NCBI RefSeq assembly: GCF_003026815.1
Contig: NZ_PYOG01000012.1
Span: 1 to 64,000, forward strand
Reading direction: 5' to 3'
DNA from: Photobacterium damselae
GTDB lineage: Bacteria > Pseudomonadota > Gammaproteobacteria > Enterobacterales > Vibrionaceae
DNA length: 64,000 bases
Below are positions 10,300 to 20,370 of the stretch, one piece after another; the first letter of the stretch is position 1; each line of letters starts with the position of its first letter. The notes under the pieces are model-generated. The model ran no database searches, was not told the DNA's origin, and saw only the letters and a program-made list of their open reading frames with translations. A program made the translations under genes and the position numbers.

Positions 10300-10328
10300 T
10301 TAACATTCCCTCTCGCAATACTTATACT
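10300..10328 (+). promoter_or_regulatory. Predicted sigma-70 promoter of fadL-volA
   Basis: TTAACA at 10300-10305 and TATACT at 10323-10328 are separated by 17 bp, the optimal spacing. The transcript would carry a ~100-base leader before the fadL ATG. Confidence 0.6.
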
Positions 10329-10433
10329 AAGTAGATTAGGCAGATAACTAAAATTCTGGCTAAAAAAAACAATAATGATCTCTTCATGGAAGATCTAAAC
10401 AAGAAGCTAAATAAATATAAGAGAGGCAGTTTC

Positions 10434-11678
10434 ATGTCTATAAAAAAACGCTATATCAGCTTAGCGATTGCCAGTTTATTATCATCGCAATCCTATGCCG
10501 CAGGTTTTCAGGTATCAGAGCACTCGGCATCAGGATTAGGGCGTGCATTTGCTGGTGAAGCCGCTATCGCTGACGATGCTTCAGTGATCGGCCGAAACCC
10601 AGCTGCCATGACTCACTTTAAGCAAGCTGAATTTTCTGGCGCACTCAGTGTTATTAATCCTTCAATTGATATTTATGACCATACTTGGGATCAAGGCGCA
10701 GAAGATGTTGCACCTATCGCTTTTGTCCCTGCCGGTTATTATGTTCATCCAGTGAATGATCAACTCGCTGTAGGTTTAGCCATGTTCTCAAACTACGGCG
10801 TAACAACAGACTACCCAACTGACTTTAATGCTGGCTCACTAGCGGGAAAAACTTCTCTTCTCACTGTTAATCTAAACCCTAGTGTTGCCTATAAACTCAC
10901 TCCACAATTAAGTATTGGTGGTGGTGTTAGCCTTGTTTATGGCAAAGCGGAACTCAATCGCCATCTAGGTAGTTTATCTATCGCCGTTCCAGATTCTAAT
11001 CCAAGTGATAAGACAATTAGTATGGAAGGTGATACATGGGCTTGGGGTTGGAACATCGGTGCTTTCTACGAACTTAATGAGAATAACCGTTTTGGCCTAA
11101 GCTATCGTTCTCAAGTAGATTTAGATTTTGACGGTGATTTCACCGATTATCTAGGCGCCATTACAGGTAAACCTAATAATACCATTACCGGTAGCTTATC
11201 TGTTCCACTTCCAGCTATAGCTGAATTCTCAGGCTTCCATCAACTGAATAAACAGTGGGCTATTCATTACAGCTTACAATGGACTCAGTACAGTAAATTT
11301 AAAGAGTTGCGTGCAACCAGTTCTGAATGTAAACCTGGCTATAATGGCCAATCAGGCGTCTGTTTATTAAAAGAAGAAGACTACGACGATACATATCGTT
11401 GGGCAATTGGTACAACTTATACACTAAATCCATTATGGACTTTACGTGCTGGCTTTGCTTTTGATGAGCAGGCAGGTAAACCAACACTGAGTATTCCTGA
11501 TACTGATCGCTACTGGTACTCAGCGGGTGCGACTTACCACTACAATCAACATCTGTCATTTGATGCTGGTTTCTCATTTATTTACAGCTCTAAAGCAACC
11601 TTTACCGAAGATAGCAGTACTTTCACGTCTAAAGGTAAAGCTTACCTTGCTGCCGTTCAAGCTAACTATAAGTTCTAA
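10434..11678 (+). CDS. fadL: Outer membrane long-chain fatty acid transporter (FadL family)
   Basis: Outer-membrane beta barrel that lets long-chain fatty acids diffuse into the cell. A signal peptide ends at SQSYAAG; the mature start GFQVSEHSASGLGRAFAG and the NPA motif in GRNPAAMTHF are hallmarks of FadL, where the N terminus forms the hatch. The protein ends in YKF, a typical barrel C terminus. The start at 10434 follows GAGAGG. volA follows after 23 bases, so the two are probably co-transcribed, as described for Vibrio cholerae. Confidence 0.93.
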   Translation: MSIKKRYISLAIASLLSSQSYAAGFQVSEHSASGLGRAFAGEAAIADDASVIGRNPAAMTHFKQAEFSGALSVINPSIDIYDHTWDQGAEDVAPIAFVPAGYYVHPVNDQLAVGLAMFSNYGVTTDYPTDFNAGSLAGKTSLLTVNLNPSVAYKLTPQLSIGGGVSLVYGKAELNRHLGSLSIAVPDSNPSDKTISMEGDTWAWGWNIGAFYELNENNRFGLSYRSQVDLDFDGDFTDYLGAITGKPNNTITGSLSVPLPAIAEFSGFHQLNKQWAIHYSLQWTQYSKFKELRATSSECKPGYNGQSGVCLLKEEDYDDTYRWAIGTTYTLNPLWTLRAGFAFDEQAGKPTLSIPDTDRYWYSAGATYHYNQHLSFDAGFSFIYSSKATFTEDSSTFTSKGKAYLAAVQANYKF

Positions 11679-11701
11679 GTGAATTAATGAGGAATACTAC
11701 A

Positions 11702-14098
11702 ATGAAAAAACACTATTTAGCCTTAATTATCGCAGCAAGCTTAGGACTGACAGCGTGTGGTGGTGACAGTAAAACTACAGGAACACCAACAGTAAATCCG
11801 GACATTGCTGATAGCTTAAAAGCTGAAACCAAAGTTAATTTTGATATTATATCTAACCCAACAGCTCCTATCATTGTCATGCCAACTTATCTGGCAATGG
11901 ATCAACAAGATGGTACCTTAAGTGTTGAAAGTAGTGCAGTCGATCCCACTAACTTAGGAGATCCTCTCGTTGCTATGGGTGAAACCGACGGTTGGAGTAC
12001 CAGTCAACCAATTCAAATTAGCTTTACTGGTAACCCACTTGACCCAACAACGGGCAGTGACAGCTTCCATCTTATCAAATCAGGCGATCCAACCAATCTA
12101 GCCGATACAACACAACCAACAGAGCTGGTTGCAGATGTTGATTATAAGGTAATGATTTCAGGTGATACTTTAACAGCAATCTTACTTAAGCCGTTAGATC
12201 CTGCAAGTAACTATATGTTTGCAGTTACTAACGATCTACTTGATAGTAAAGGTAATCCTGTAGGTATGAGTAACTCTTATGCCGCAATAAAGGCAACAAC
12301 ACCACCGCCATCAAGTGCCTTGCTGCCAGCACAAGCGATTACTCATGCCACTGAAAATGAATTTGCTCAAGTTGGTGTTGATAAATCTAAGATCATATTT
12401 TCGTCATGGTTTACAACTGCATCGGTTGGTGATGTATTGTTTGCAGCAAAATCAGCTACCGCTCTTGCAATACAAAATGGTGCGGAGAGTGTTTGGAAAG
12501 GTACTGCAAAAGCAGAAGATATCACGCCATCACAGCTTAGCTCTCTGTTTAAAATAGGTTCACCAACTAAAGCTGGAAAAACTGTTGAAGGTAAAGGTGA
12601 AATTTATAAAGGTAATATAACCCTACCTTACTATCTTGATATTCGTCCGGATCATTTTTTAACCACACCTTGGCAAAGTGGTATGCCAAGCTTGGCTAAA
12701 ATCCAATATGTACTGACTCATGGTAACGATGCTGATAAACAGGCCGTTCAACAACAATTAAATGATCTTGGTGTCGATCCTCAAGATCTGGCAGTTGTTG
12801 CAACCGATCCAAAAGCACAAGTTCGTGTGTTAAGCGCCTTAACTGGAGCAAAAATAACACTGGCAGACGGAAAACAACTGGATCCACAACGAATCATTAC
12901 TCGTTACAGCCCAGTACCAGAGCTTAAATCTGTGCAAACATTTGAGTATACTCTGGTACTACCAACCAAAGCGGAATGCCAACAACCGCTCACAAATGCA
13001 GTTACTATTTATCAACATGGTGTAACAAGCAGCAAAGAAACGTTGACCAAATCCGCTCTTGCAGATCAATTAATTGGTGACCAATGTCGAGCAATTTTTG
13101 CCATCAATCACCCTCTGCATGGCGACCGTGGTGTTGCTGGTCAAAACGCAGCAACAAATCCATCCATGTATCTAAACCTTGCATCCCTAACCGTTGCTCG
13201 CGACAACTTGCGCCAAAGTGTAACGGATGTGATAAACCTTAGAGCATCCATTGGTAAAATCTTTGCTCAAATGGCCCAAGCTCCAGAGTCCATTGCAAGT
13301 TTAGGGGTGTTAAAGCGATTAAACCCTACTGTAGGCGTTAATTTTGTTGGTCACTCATTAGGGGCGATTACTGGTGTTGATGTAGCTAATATTGCAAACC
13401 GCTCTATTGGCAATGAAGTTGCAGATCAAACTTTCTTTAATATCGATGCCGTGGCTCTTGCAAACCCAGGTGCTGAAATTCCTTATCTGCTACTGAACTC
13501 ACAAGGCTTTAGTCCTCTGATCAAAGGCAGCATTGTTGCAAGTGTCGATAAACAGTTTGCTGCGCAATGTGGTAACACTAATTTAGGCATTTGCTATGCG
13601 GTGTATCAAAATAAACTCATCAATGACGGGACTCCAGAATCACTAGCAACACTACAAGCACTTTATGCTTCATTTAATCAGTTTGCCTTTGCGGCACAGA
13701 CGGTAATGGATACGGTTGACCCAATCAATCACTCTGCATTTGTACCTAAAGAGCTGCCGGTTTATTTAGCACAGGTGAAAAATGATCTGGTTATCCCTAA
13801 CTACACACCGTTAGGACAAACGGTGGCAGGCACAGATATCCCAGTACCATACTCACCATTTACAGGCACCACTCCGCTATTAAAAACATTGGCACTCACT
13901 CCAACCACGGTATCCATTAAGGACTCGATTGTAAGAAATGCTGCTCTATTTAATGCAGGAGTCCACTCTTCACTCCTAGACCCTAAGCCGAGTGAAGCAG
14001 TTACTGCAGAAATGCAATCAGAGGTACATTCCTTTATCAGCAGCAATGGTAAAGAACTCACTATCAGCGATAACTCTGTTCTAGAGAGTCAACCATAA
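11702..14098 (+). CDS. volA: Outer membrane lipoprotein lysophospholipase VolA
   Basis: Surface lipoprotein of the Pla-1/cef extracellular lipase family. The lipoprotein signal has lipobox LTAC with the lipidated Cys at residue 19, preceded by two lysines. The nucleophile elbow GHSLG places Ser at about residue 552. In Vibrio cholerae VolA frees fatty acids from lysophosphatidylcholine and the neighbouring FadL imports them; the same gene order here supports this role. At 798 residues it matches VolA length. The ATG at 11702 follows GAGGAA. Substrate is inferred, not shown. Confidence 0.88.
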   Translation: MKKHYLALIIAASLGLTACGGDSKTTGTPTVNPDIADSLKAETKVNFDIISNPTAPIIVMPTYLAMDQQDGTLSVESSAVDPTNLGDPLVAMGETDGWSTSQPIQISFTGNPLDPTTGSDSFHLIKSGDPTNLADTTQPTELVADVDYKVMISGDTLTAILLKPLDPASNYMFAVTNDLLDSKGNPVGMSNSYAAIKATTPPPSSALLPAQAITHATENEFAQVGVDKSKIIFSSWFTTASVGDVLFAAKSATALAIQNGAESVWKGTAKAEDITPSQLSSLFKIGSPTKAGKTVEGKGEIYKGNITLPYYLDIRPDHFLTTPWQSGMPSLAKIQYVLTHGNDADKQAVQQQLNDLGVDPQDLAVVATDPKAQVRVLSALTGAKITLADGKQLDPQRIITRYSPVPELKSVQTFEYTLVLPTKAECQQPLTNAVTIYQHGVTSSKETLTKSALADQLIGDQCRAIFAINHPLHGDRGVAGQNAATNPSMYLNLASLTVARDNLRQSVTDVINLRASIGKIFAQMAQAPESIASLGVLKRLNPTVGVNFVGHSLGAITGVDVANIANRSIGNEVADQTFFNIDAVALANPGAEIPYLLLNSQGFSPLIKGSIVASVDKQFAAQCGNTNLGICYAVYQNKLINDGTPESLATLQALYASFNQFAFAAQTVMDTVDPINHSAFVPKELPVYLAQVKNDLVIPNYTPLGQTVAGTDIPVPYSPFTGTTPLLKTLALTPTTVSIKDSIVRNAALFNAGVHSSLLDPKPSEAVTAEMQSEVHSFISSNGKELTISDNSVLESQP

Positions 14099-14124
14099 AG
14101 AGCTCTAGATAAAGCATCAAACAA

Positions 14125-14152
14125 AAAGGCTAGCACTCGCTAGCCTTTGTTT
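14125..14152. terminator. Bidirectional terminator between volA and peroxiredoxin
   Basis: AAAGGCTAGC (14125-14134) pairs perfectly with GCTAGCCTTT (14139-14148) around a 4-base loop; a T-rich run follows on the plus strand and AAA precedes it for the minus strand. Confidence 0.8.
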
Positions 14153-14181
14153 TATCTCAATATCAAACAATAACCGAAATA

Positions 14182-14787
14182 TTATAGATCTTCGGTATGT
14201 TCCGACAGATACTTCGCTACCCCTTCAGGAGATGCGTTCATACCTTCTTTCCCCTTCTCCCATTGAGCTGGGCATACTTCACCATGTTTTTCATGGAATT
14301 GAAGCGCATCCACCATACGTAGCATTTCATCAATGTTACGACCAAGAGGCAGGTCATTAATTACCTGATGACGTACCACACCTTCTTTATCGATCAAGAA
14401 AGAACCGCGGAACGCCACACCCGCTTCTGGATGCTCAACATCATAAGCTTGGCAAATTTCATGTTTAGTATCAGCAATTAACGGGTACTGTACTGGGCCA
14501 ATACCACCATCTTCTACTGCTGTATTACGCCAAGCGTTATGAGAAAATTGAGAGTCGATCGATACGCCAATAACTTCAACGCCTTTTTCTTTAAAATCGT
14601 TATAACGCTTATCAAAAGCAATAAGTTCGGATGGACAAACAAAAGTGAAATCGAGTGGATAGAAGAACACAACAGCAGGTTTACCCTGAATATGTTGAGC
14701 AAGATTAAAACTATCAACGATTTCGCCATTGCCTAAAACAGCAGCAGCGGTAAAGTCAGGGGCAGGACGACCTACTAAAACACCCAT
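14182..14787 (-). CDS. Typical 2-Cys peroxiredoxin (AhpC/Prx1 type)
   Basis: Thiol peroxidase that reduces hydrogen peroxide and organic peroxides. The peroxidatic Cys is in FTFVCPSE (about residue 50) and the resolving Cys in GEVCPAQW (about residue 169), the typical dimer-forming 2-Cys pattern. The start is set at 14787 because GGAG, itself overlapping an upstream ATG, lies six to seven bases before this ATG, giving 201 residues. No ahpF neighbour is present, so the electron donor is more likely thioredoxin. Convergent with volA; a divergent transporter gene lies upstream. Confidence 0.92.
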   Translation of the reverse strand: MGVLVGRPAPDFTAAAVLGNGEIVDSFNLAQHIQGKPAVVFFYPLDFTFVCPSELIAFDKRYNDFKEKGVEVIGVSIDSQFSHNAWRNTAVEDGGIGPVQYPLIADTKHEICQAYDVEHPEAGVAFRGSFLIDKEGVVRHQVINDLPLGRNIDEMLRMVDALQFHEKHGEVCPAQWEKGKEGMNASPEGVAKYLSEHTEDL

Positions 14788-15079
14788 AGTTAACTCCATT
14801 AACTGAATTGATGATATTTACAACTAACTTATTGTTATAAAAAACAATACCACTTCAAAATAGTACAAAGAAATCACGATTACAAATAAACAAAGTCAAT
14901 AAAACTCAGTTCAAAACATAATTTTTCCTCGACATCAGAAAAAATTTAAGCAAACTGGATTCATTGGCTGCATTTTGACTGCCATAAAATAAAAAATACC
15001 GTGATTATTGCCGCAATTTGGCATAGTCAATCGGGTATATATCACAAATGACCCAACACAACGGATGGATCGAATACTT

Positions 15080-16402
15080 ATGAACCCAGTAGTTATTGCG
15101 GTCTGCGTCATGCTGGTGCTTGCATTATTGCGAGTCAATGTCGTAGTAGCGCTTACATTCAGTGCCATTGTGGGAGGCCTGATTGGCGGCTTGTCCCTCA
15201 CTGATGCGGTTACTGCTTTCCAAAATGGACTTGGTGGCGGTGCAACAACAGCACTTAGTTATGCCATGCTTGGTACTTTTGCTGTTGCTATTTCACATTC
15301 TGGTATTACCGATGTTCTTGCGCAAAAAGTTATCAAACGTATCAGTGGTCATGAGAATGCCGCTGCTGCTACCGGAGTAAAATACAGCGTTTTAACCATT
15401 TTGCTTCTTTTAGCCATTTCTTCGCAGAATGCTATTCCGGTACATATCGCCTTTATTCCAATTGTTATCCCGCCGCTACTACACGTATTTGCGAAACTAA
15501 AATTGGATCGCCGCTTAATTGCTTGTGTATTAACGTTTGGCTTAGTAACTCCATATATGGTGCTGCCAATCGGCTTTGGTGGTATTTTTCTAAATAATAT
15601 TCTGCTAAAAAACCTGCATGATAACGGCCTTGATGTGGCAGCAAACCAAGTGCCTATCGCGATGCTACTTCCAGCTATGGGTATGGTCACCGGTTTACTG
15701 ATTGCGGTCTTTTTCAGTTACCGCAAACCTCGTGAATACTCTGAGGCCAAAATTTTAGCCAATGAGCCAGAACATAAAACGATCAATATGAAGCACGTTT
15801 ATGTTGCTATAGCCGCTATTTTGGCTGCACTTGGCGCACAAATTTACAGCTCATCAATGATTATTGGTGGTCTAGTTGGCTTTATGGTCTTTACGGTAAC
15901 CGGCGTAATTAAATACAAAGAGACCCATGATGTGTTCACTAAAGGTGTACATATGATGGCAATGATTGGCTTTATTATGATTGCCGCGGCAGGCTTTGCT
16001 TCTGTAATGAAAGCAACCGGAGGTGTGGAAAGCCTAGTAAACTCACTGGAAGCGATTATTGGTAATAACAAGCCGTTAGCATCTCTACTTATGCTTGTTG
16101 TTGGCTTACTGGTCACTATGGGAATTGGTTCTTCATTTTCTACGATTCCAATTCTAGCAACCATTTATGTGCCTTTATGCTTGTCTTTCGGTTTCTCACC
16201 AATGGCAACAATTGCGATCGTAGGTACTGCTGCCGCTCTTGGTGATGCAGGCTCTCCAGCCTCTGATTCCACATTAGGTCCAACATCAGGTCTTAATGCT
16301 GATGGTCAACACGAGCATATTTGGGAAACCGTAGTGCCAACCTTTATTCACTACAATCTACCACTGATTGCTGCCGGCTGGATTGCTTCGATGATCCTAT
16401 AA
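15080..16402 (+). CDS. NhaC/YuiF-family Na+/H+ antiporter or amino-acid transporter
   Basis: Inner-membrane secondary transporter of about eleven or twelve helices, 440 residues. Conserved membrane stretches such as [16 protein letters not shown] and [17 protein letters not shown] resemble the Na+/H+ antiporter family found in COG2056 (YuiF-like). Members are annotated as antiporters, and some as predicted histidine transporters, so the substrate is open. The ATG at 15080 gives MNPVVIAV; longer upstream frames lack a good start. A terminator follows and rof comes next. Confidence 0.8.
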   Translation: MNPVVIAVCVMLVLALLRVNVVVALTFSAIVGGLIGGLSLTDAVTAFQNGLGGGATTALSYAMLGTFAVAISHSGITDVLAQKVIKRISGHENAAAATGVKYSVLTILLLLAISSQNAIPVHIAFIPIVIPPLLHVFAKLKLDRRLIACVLTFGLVTPYMVLPIGFGGIFLNNILLKNLHDNGLDVAANQVPIAMLLPAMGMVTGLLIAVFFSYRKPREYSEAKILANEPEHKTINMKHVYVAIAAILAALGAQIYSSSMIIGGLVGFMVFTVTGVIKYKETHDVFTKGVHMMAMIGFIMIAAAGFASVMKATGGVESLVNSLEAIIGNNKPLASLLMLVVGLLVTMGIGSSFSTIPILATIYVPLCLSFGFSPMATIAIVGTAAALGDAGSPASDSTLGPTSGLNADGQHEHIWETVVPTFIHYNLPLIAAGWIASMIL

Positions 16403-16434
16403 TCATCAAAAAATCCATCCATTTACCCTTGCTA

Positions 16435-16462
16435 AACCGCACCATTTTTGTTGCGGTTTTTT
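16435..16462 (+). terminator. Terminator after the YuiF-like transporter gene
   Basis: AACCGCA (16435-16441) pairs with TGCGGTT (16452-16458) followed by a short T run. Confidence 0.75.
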
Positions 16463-16540
16463 ATTATCCCCTCTCTTGCTGGAAGGATTATTTAAGCGCA
16501 TGATAATAAAGATAGAGCATCATTAAGGGTTATTGAACGT

Positions 16541-16822
16541 ATGAAAGAGTATCAGCCGATTGCTTGTCAACGTTACGATTACATTGAAATTGCTTGTATG
16601 CATCACTATCAACTCACGGTTGAATTACTCGATGGGACGGTTATACAAGGGCAGGCAATCGATACAAAAATAGAGAATAAACAAGAATTTTTATTACTTG
16701 ATGTGTCATCAAAAAAAGAAGATTCCATCATACAAGTACGATTGGATCACATCCATCAATTAACAGTGACAACACCTAACCCTCAGTTTACTCATGTCAC
16801 TATTGTGGAAAAGAATGAGTAA
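16541..16822 (+). CDS. rof: Rho-binding antiterminator (Rof/YaeO family)
   Basis: Small Sm-like protein that binds transcription terminator Rho and reduces Rho-dependent termination. The N-terminal segment YQPIACQRYDYIEIAC and the LTVELLDG strand match the Rof family; length 93 residues is close to the E. coli protein (about 84). It is a single gene between two terminators. Function is taken from the family. Confidence 0.85.
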   Translation: MKEYQPIACQRYDYIEIACMHHYQLTVELLDGTVIQGQAIDTKIENKQEFLLLDVSSKKEDSIIQVRLDHIHQLTVTTPNPQFTHVTIVEKNE

Positions 16823-16874
16823 AGAAAGCACGCTTAAAAAGAGTAAATACTGCTAAGTTCTATCTTATCCCCAA

Positions 16875-16910
16875 TAAAAAATGCCGCTAAACAGCAAAGT
16901 TTAGCGGCAT
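16875..16910 (-). terminator. Rho-independent terminator of grxD
   Basis: On the minus strand a perfect 12-bp stem (16899-16910 with 16881-16892) around a 6-base loop is followed by TTTTTTATT. It also faces the end of rof. Confidence 0.88.
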
Positions 16911-16933
16911 CGATTCTTCTAGCTAGATGCTAC

Positions 16934-17263
16934 TTATTCTGCATCACGACGAGCAGCAGCTTCTTTAATTAATGGCTGAAGTTCGCCTTTTTGGAACATC
17001 TCAATGATGATGTCACAACCACCGATTAATTCACCTTCAACCCATAGTTGAGGGAATGTAGGCCATTGTGCATAAATTGGTAGCTCAGCACGAATGTCTG
17101 GGTTTTGTAGAATATCTACGTAAGCGAATTTTTCACCGCATGACATTAGAGCTTGTGCCGCTTGAGATGAAAAACCACAGCTTGGTAGCTTAGGTGAACC
17201 TTTCATGTATAGCAGGATTGAGTTTTCTGCGATTTGCTGCTTAATTTTGTCGATGGTTTCCAT
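16934..17263 (-). CDS. grxD: Monothiol glutaredoxin 4
   Basis: Iron-sulfur cluster carrier of the CGFS glutaredoxin family. The motif CGFS (Cys29) is visible after SPKLPS, followed by TFPQLWVEGELIGGCD, which includes the glutathione-binding region. Length 109 residues is typical. The start ATG is preceded by GAGGAAG. It lies divergent from sodB, pairing two genes of iron and oxidative-stress physiology, as also in related species. Confidence 0.96.
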   Translation of the reverse strand: METIDKIKQQIAENSILLYMKGSPKLPSCGFSSQAAQALMSCGEKFAYVDILQNPDIRAELPIYAQWPTFPQLWVEGELIGGCDIIIEMFQKGELQPLIKEAAARRDAE

Positions 17264-17770
17264 AGCTTCCTCTTACGACGTTTATTTCTTTTTAAACATC
17301 CATTCTACTTGCTATTTAGATAGAAAAAAACGCTTATTATTTTTATGGTTTTTATTTAAGCGATCTCTATCTATTTAAAGCCTCACCACAGACAACCTTG
17401 TACGAAGCATTATGCTCAATGCATCATACTAATTTAAAGAAATTTGTTCTCACCCCTTTTAATAAAGAAAAAACTTGCTAAAATAAAAACATCGATTACA
17501 GTCAGGTTGTTATCAACATAAGGAACTGAGAAAGAGTTGCTTATTTGGTGAAATAGTACTACAAGTAGTGAGGTCATCTGACTGAATACTTGGATGTACA
17601 AAAACTTGAGTGTTGTGCCTATCTAAACATCGATACCCTATTTTGTTATTAGTGTATTTTATTGTTTAAATAGGTATCGCAAGTCAGTATCAAAAGAATA
17701 ACGTGAGCCTTGATGCTCATGTACAGCAATGTCCGAGGGACTACCCTCTTATAAAATGGAGAATTGAGCA
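17264..17770 (+). promoter_or_regulatory. Long grxD-sodB intergenic region with nested hairpins
   Basis: About 500 bp without a coding frame. Visible structures are CAGTCAG (17499-17505) against CTGACTG (17578-17584); a 12-bp stem with one bulged C, 17631-17643 with 17668-17679; TGAGC/GCTCA near 17704-17719; and GAGGG/CCCTC near 17734-17747, just before the sodB ribosome site TGGAGAA. A long structured leader or a small RNA is possible. I see no clear Fur box. Confidence 0.45.
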
Positions 17771-18355
17771 ATGGCATTCGAACTACCAGCTCTACCGTAC
17801 GCTAAAGACGCACTAGAACCACACATCTCAGCAGAAACTATTGAGTATCACTACGGTAAGCACCACAACACTTATGTGGTTAAGCTAAACGGTCTAGTTG
17901 AAGGCACTGACCTTGCTGACAAATCTCTAGAAGAGATCATCAAATCTTCAGCTGGTGGCGTATTCAACAACGCAGCTCAAGTATGGAACCACACTTTCTA
18001 CTGGCACTGTCTAAGCCCTAATGCTGGCGGTGAACCAACAGGTGAAGTTGCTGAAGCAATCAACAAAGCATTCGGCTCTTTCGAAGCATTTAAAGCTCAG
18101 TTTACAGATTCTGCAGTTAATAACTTCGGTTCTGGTTGGACTTGGCTAGTAAAAAATACAGATGGCACACTAGCTATCATGAACACGTCAAATGCAGGTT
18201 GCCCAATTGTAGAAGAAGGTATCACACCACTTCTTACTGTTGATGTATGGGAACACGCGTACTACATCGACTACCGCAACCTACGTCCAACATACATGGA
18301 TGCGTTCTGGGCACTAGTTAACTGGGATTTCGTTGCTAAAAACCTAGCAGCATAA
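17771..18355 (+). CDS. sodB: Iron superoxide dismutase
   Basis: Cytoplasmic dismutase that converts superoxide to oxygen and peroxide. Metal ligands by family position are His27 (YHYGKHH), His of VWNHTFYWH, and Asp and His of DVWEHAYY. The Gln in NNAAQVWNH and the following FYW pattern mark the iron-specific rather than manganese type. Length 194 residues. Codon use is strongly biased, consistent with high expression. Flanked by a strong terminator. In enterobacteria sodB is repressed post-transcriptionally by RyhB; whether this leader is a target cannot be judged here. Confidence 0.97.
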   Translation: MAFELPALPYAKDALEPHISAETIEYHYGKHHNTYVVKLNGLVEGTDLADKSLEEIIKSSAGGVFNNAAQVWNHTFYWHCLSPNAGGEPTGEVAEAINKAFGSFEAFKAQFTDSAVNNFGSGWTWLVKNTDGTLAIMNTSNAGCPIVEEGITPLLTVDVWEHAYYIDYRNLRPTYMDAFWALVNWDFVAKNLAA

Positions 18356-18408
18356 TTACCCAGTACTGCCGAATAATGAGTTAAAATAATTGGCTCAAAC
18401 GAAAAAAT

Positions 18409-18439
18409 AACGCCAGAGTTTATGCTCTGGCGTTTTTTT
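18409..18439 (+). terminator. Rho-independent terminator of sodB
   Basis: AACGCCAGAG (18409-18418) pairs perfectly with CTCTGGCGTT (18425-18434) and is followed by a T run. Confidence 0.9.
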
Positions 18440-18547
18440 GTTTCATTTACTATTCGGCATTAATAACTCTAGTATCACTAGCTGTTGGCTAGGTCGTTTT
18501 GACTAAGTTTTTTGAACGAAACGGCTTTAACCTAAGTATTTTCAAAA

Positions 18548-19666
18548 CTAAGCTTTCTCAGCCAAGATAATTCGCAACGTACGACGAAGTGGTTCGGCAG
18601 CGCCCCATAACAATTGATCCCCCACAGTGAATGCATTTAAAAAATCATCCCCCATGGCAAGCTTACGCAAACGGCCAACAGGAACAGACAGTGTACCCGT
18701 CACTTTTGCTGGGCTTAACTCTTGAACGGTAGCCTCACGCTCATTTGGTATGACTTTAACCCAGTCATTATGAGAAGCAATAATTTGCTCAATTTCATCC
18801 AACGGTACATTTTGCTTTAACTTGATGGTAAGAGCTTGGCTATGGCAGCGCATTGCCCCGATACGAACACATGTACCATCAATTGGAATAGGGTTACTAT
18901 CCAGACCTAAAATCTTATTGGTCTCAACCGAGCCTTTCCACTCTTCTTTGCTCTGTCCGTTATCTCGCTTAACATCAATCCAAGGAATCAAAGATCCAGC
19001 CAACGGCGCACCAAACTCTTGGGTTGGGAAATTATTAGAGCGCAATGTATCTGCAACTTTACGGTCAATATCTAAAATAGACGAAGCAGGATTAGCTAAC
19101 TCACTAAGAACTGAATCATTCACAACCCCCATTTGAGCAATGAGCTCTCTCATATTTTTCGCACCAGCACCTGATGCCGCTTGGTACGTTTGTGATGTCA
19201 TCCACTCAACAAGGCCTGCTTGATATAAACCACCAACAGCCATCAACATTAAGCTAACAGTACAGTTACCACCAACAAAGGTATTAGTGCCAGAATGAAT
19301 TCCTTGCTTAATCTGTTCAAAGTTCACAGGATCTAAACTGATAATTGAATCAGATTGCATTCGAAGCGTAGAGGCTGCATCAATCCAATACCCTTTCCAC
19401 CCAGCTTGGCGCAATGCTGGGTATACTTTTTCAGTGTAGCTACCACCTTGACAAGTAATAATCGCATCAAGCTGTTTTAAACTATCTATATTGAAAGCAT
19501 CTTGTAGAAGTCCAGCCTCTTTGCCCAAATTGGGAGCGGGAATACCCACTTGTGAAGTCGAATAGAAAACGGGCTCAATATGAGCAAAATCGCCTTCTTC
19601 AACCATACGTTGCATCAGCACAGATCCCACCATGCCACGCCAACCCACTAAACCTACTTTCATCAT
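18548..19666 (-). CDS. asd: Aspartate-semialdehyde dehydrogenase
   Basis: Reduces aspartyl phosphate to aspartate semialdehyde with NADPH, the branch point to lysine/diaminopimelate, methionine and threonine. The N-terminal dinucleotide motif [14 protein letters not shown] and the catalytic Cys in GGNCTVS (about residue 135) are clear. Length 372 residues matches the gammaproteobacterial form. Two adjacent ATG codons (19666 and 19663) could start it; a GGGAG lies upstream, and homologues support the second Met as well. Transcribed alone. Confidence 0.96.
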   Translation of the reverse strand: MMKVGLVGWRGMVGSVLMQRMVEEGDFAHIEPVFYSTSQVGIPAPNLGKEAGLLQDAFNIDSLKQLDAIITCQGGSYTEKVYPALRQAGWKGYWIDAASTLRMQSDSIISLDPVNFEQIKQGIHSGTNTFVGGNCTVSLMLMAVGGLYQAGLVEWMTSQTYQAASGAGAKNMRELIAQMGVVNDSVLSELANPASSILDIDRKVADTLRSNNFPTQEFGAPLAGSLIPWIDVKRDNGQSKEEWKGSVETNKILGLDSNPIPIDGTCVRIGAMRCHSQALTIKLKQNVPLDEIEQIIASHNDWVKVIPNEREATVQELSPAKVTGTLSVPVGRLRKLAMGDDFLNAFTVGDQLLWGAAEPLRRTLRIILAEKA

Positions 19667-19829
19667 TCTTTTGGCTCTCCCTGCTTTTTACACAAATATT
19701 GTCCATCTATAGAGATTTAATAGAAGAAAAACAAGAATTTTTTTATTAACATTCACCAGTAGTGCAACACAGTAGCACATCAATTACACCAAAAAACACA
19801 ATTTTAATTAACATTTCTCTTTTTAATGC

Positions 19830-19850
19830 CTTGTGTGACAAATACACAAG
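19830..19850. promoter_or_regulatory. Inverted repeat, possible operator
   Basis: CTTGTGT (19830-19836) and ACACAAG (19844-19850) form perfect 7-bp arms around a 7-base spacer. The inner sequence resembles but does not match a CRP site well. Either asd or the downstream transporter could be the target. Confidence 0.35.
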
Positions 19851-20134
19851 TTACGTGCTATAGCAAAATATTTACAACCAAAAACAGCCAAAAAACCACA
19901 ACAAACCATTAAATTTAACATACAAGATCAAAGTAATTACTTAAGTAATGTTCTATTAAACAAATAGTGAATTTTGAAAAATAACTTTGACCCTGTTAAT
20001 CTCCCCTGCCGCTCAAATGTAGCGGATATATTTTTCTTTACTACCCTGTATGGTTTTACTCTCTAAAAATGGGTTCCTATTCAGGATTTGTAACAGAAAA
20101 AAACCTTTATATAAAAAGTATAAATGACCAATAA

Positions 20135-20178
20135 AAAAGCCATTTATGCCGATAAATTAGCCATTAAGTTTGGCTTTT
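20135..20178 (+). other. Hairpin in the leader region of nhaC
   Basis: AAAAGCCA (20135-20142) pairs with TGGCTTTT (20171-20178), enclosing a smaller TTTAT/ATAAA hairpin. The trailing TTTTAT makes it resemble a weak terminator or attenuator about 190 bases before the gene. Confidence 0.4.
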
Positions 20179-20370
20179 ATAAGCAATTTGATCGCGGAGC
20201 AGATTAAGCTCACAGAAAGTGACACTCTTTATTTCATGAACAGTTTCATTTGATACAGTAGCGCCACATTAAGAATTGCTCACACTTTTTTACATAATCG
20301 ATTTATTTTTGATTAGACACACTTTGGGACATCTCCCTTGTAAACAGGTTTGAAGAACAAGGTAATACGC

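Larger units (their letters stand above)
10129..10433 (+). promoter_or_regulatory. rnt-fadL intergenic region
   Basis: The region has the rnt terminator (10171-10195), a 12-bp imperfect hairpin or operator (10249-10279) and a strong-looking promoter for fadL (10300-10328). Confidence 0.6.
19667..20370 (+). promoter_or_regulatory. asd-nhaC intergenic region
   Basis: About 700 bp of AT-rich DNA between divergent genes. It holds a 21-bp inverted repeat (19830-19850), an ACTTTGACCC element (19984-19993) also found upstream of yjiH, and a hairpin (20135-20178). No lysine riboswitch core was recognised. Confidence 0.45.

Noticed and set aside
15844..16164. Antisense frame inside the YuiF-like transporter gene
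   Set aside because: Fully overlaps a strongly supported membrane protein gene and has no family features.
19667..20370. Lysine riboswitch before the NhaC-type gene
   Set aside because: NhaC-type lysine carriers in this group can have one, but no lysine-box core sequence or five-helix pattern could be found by eye.
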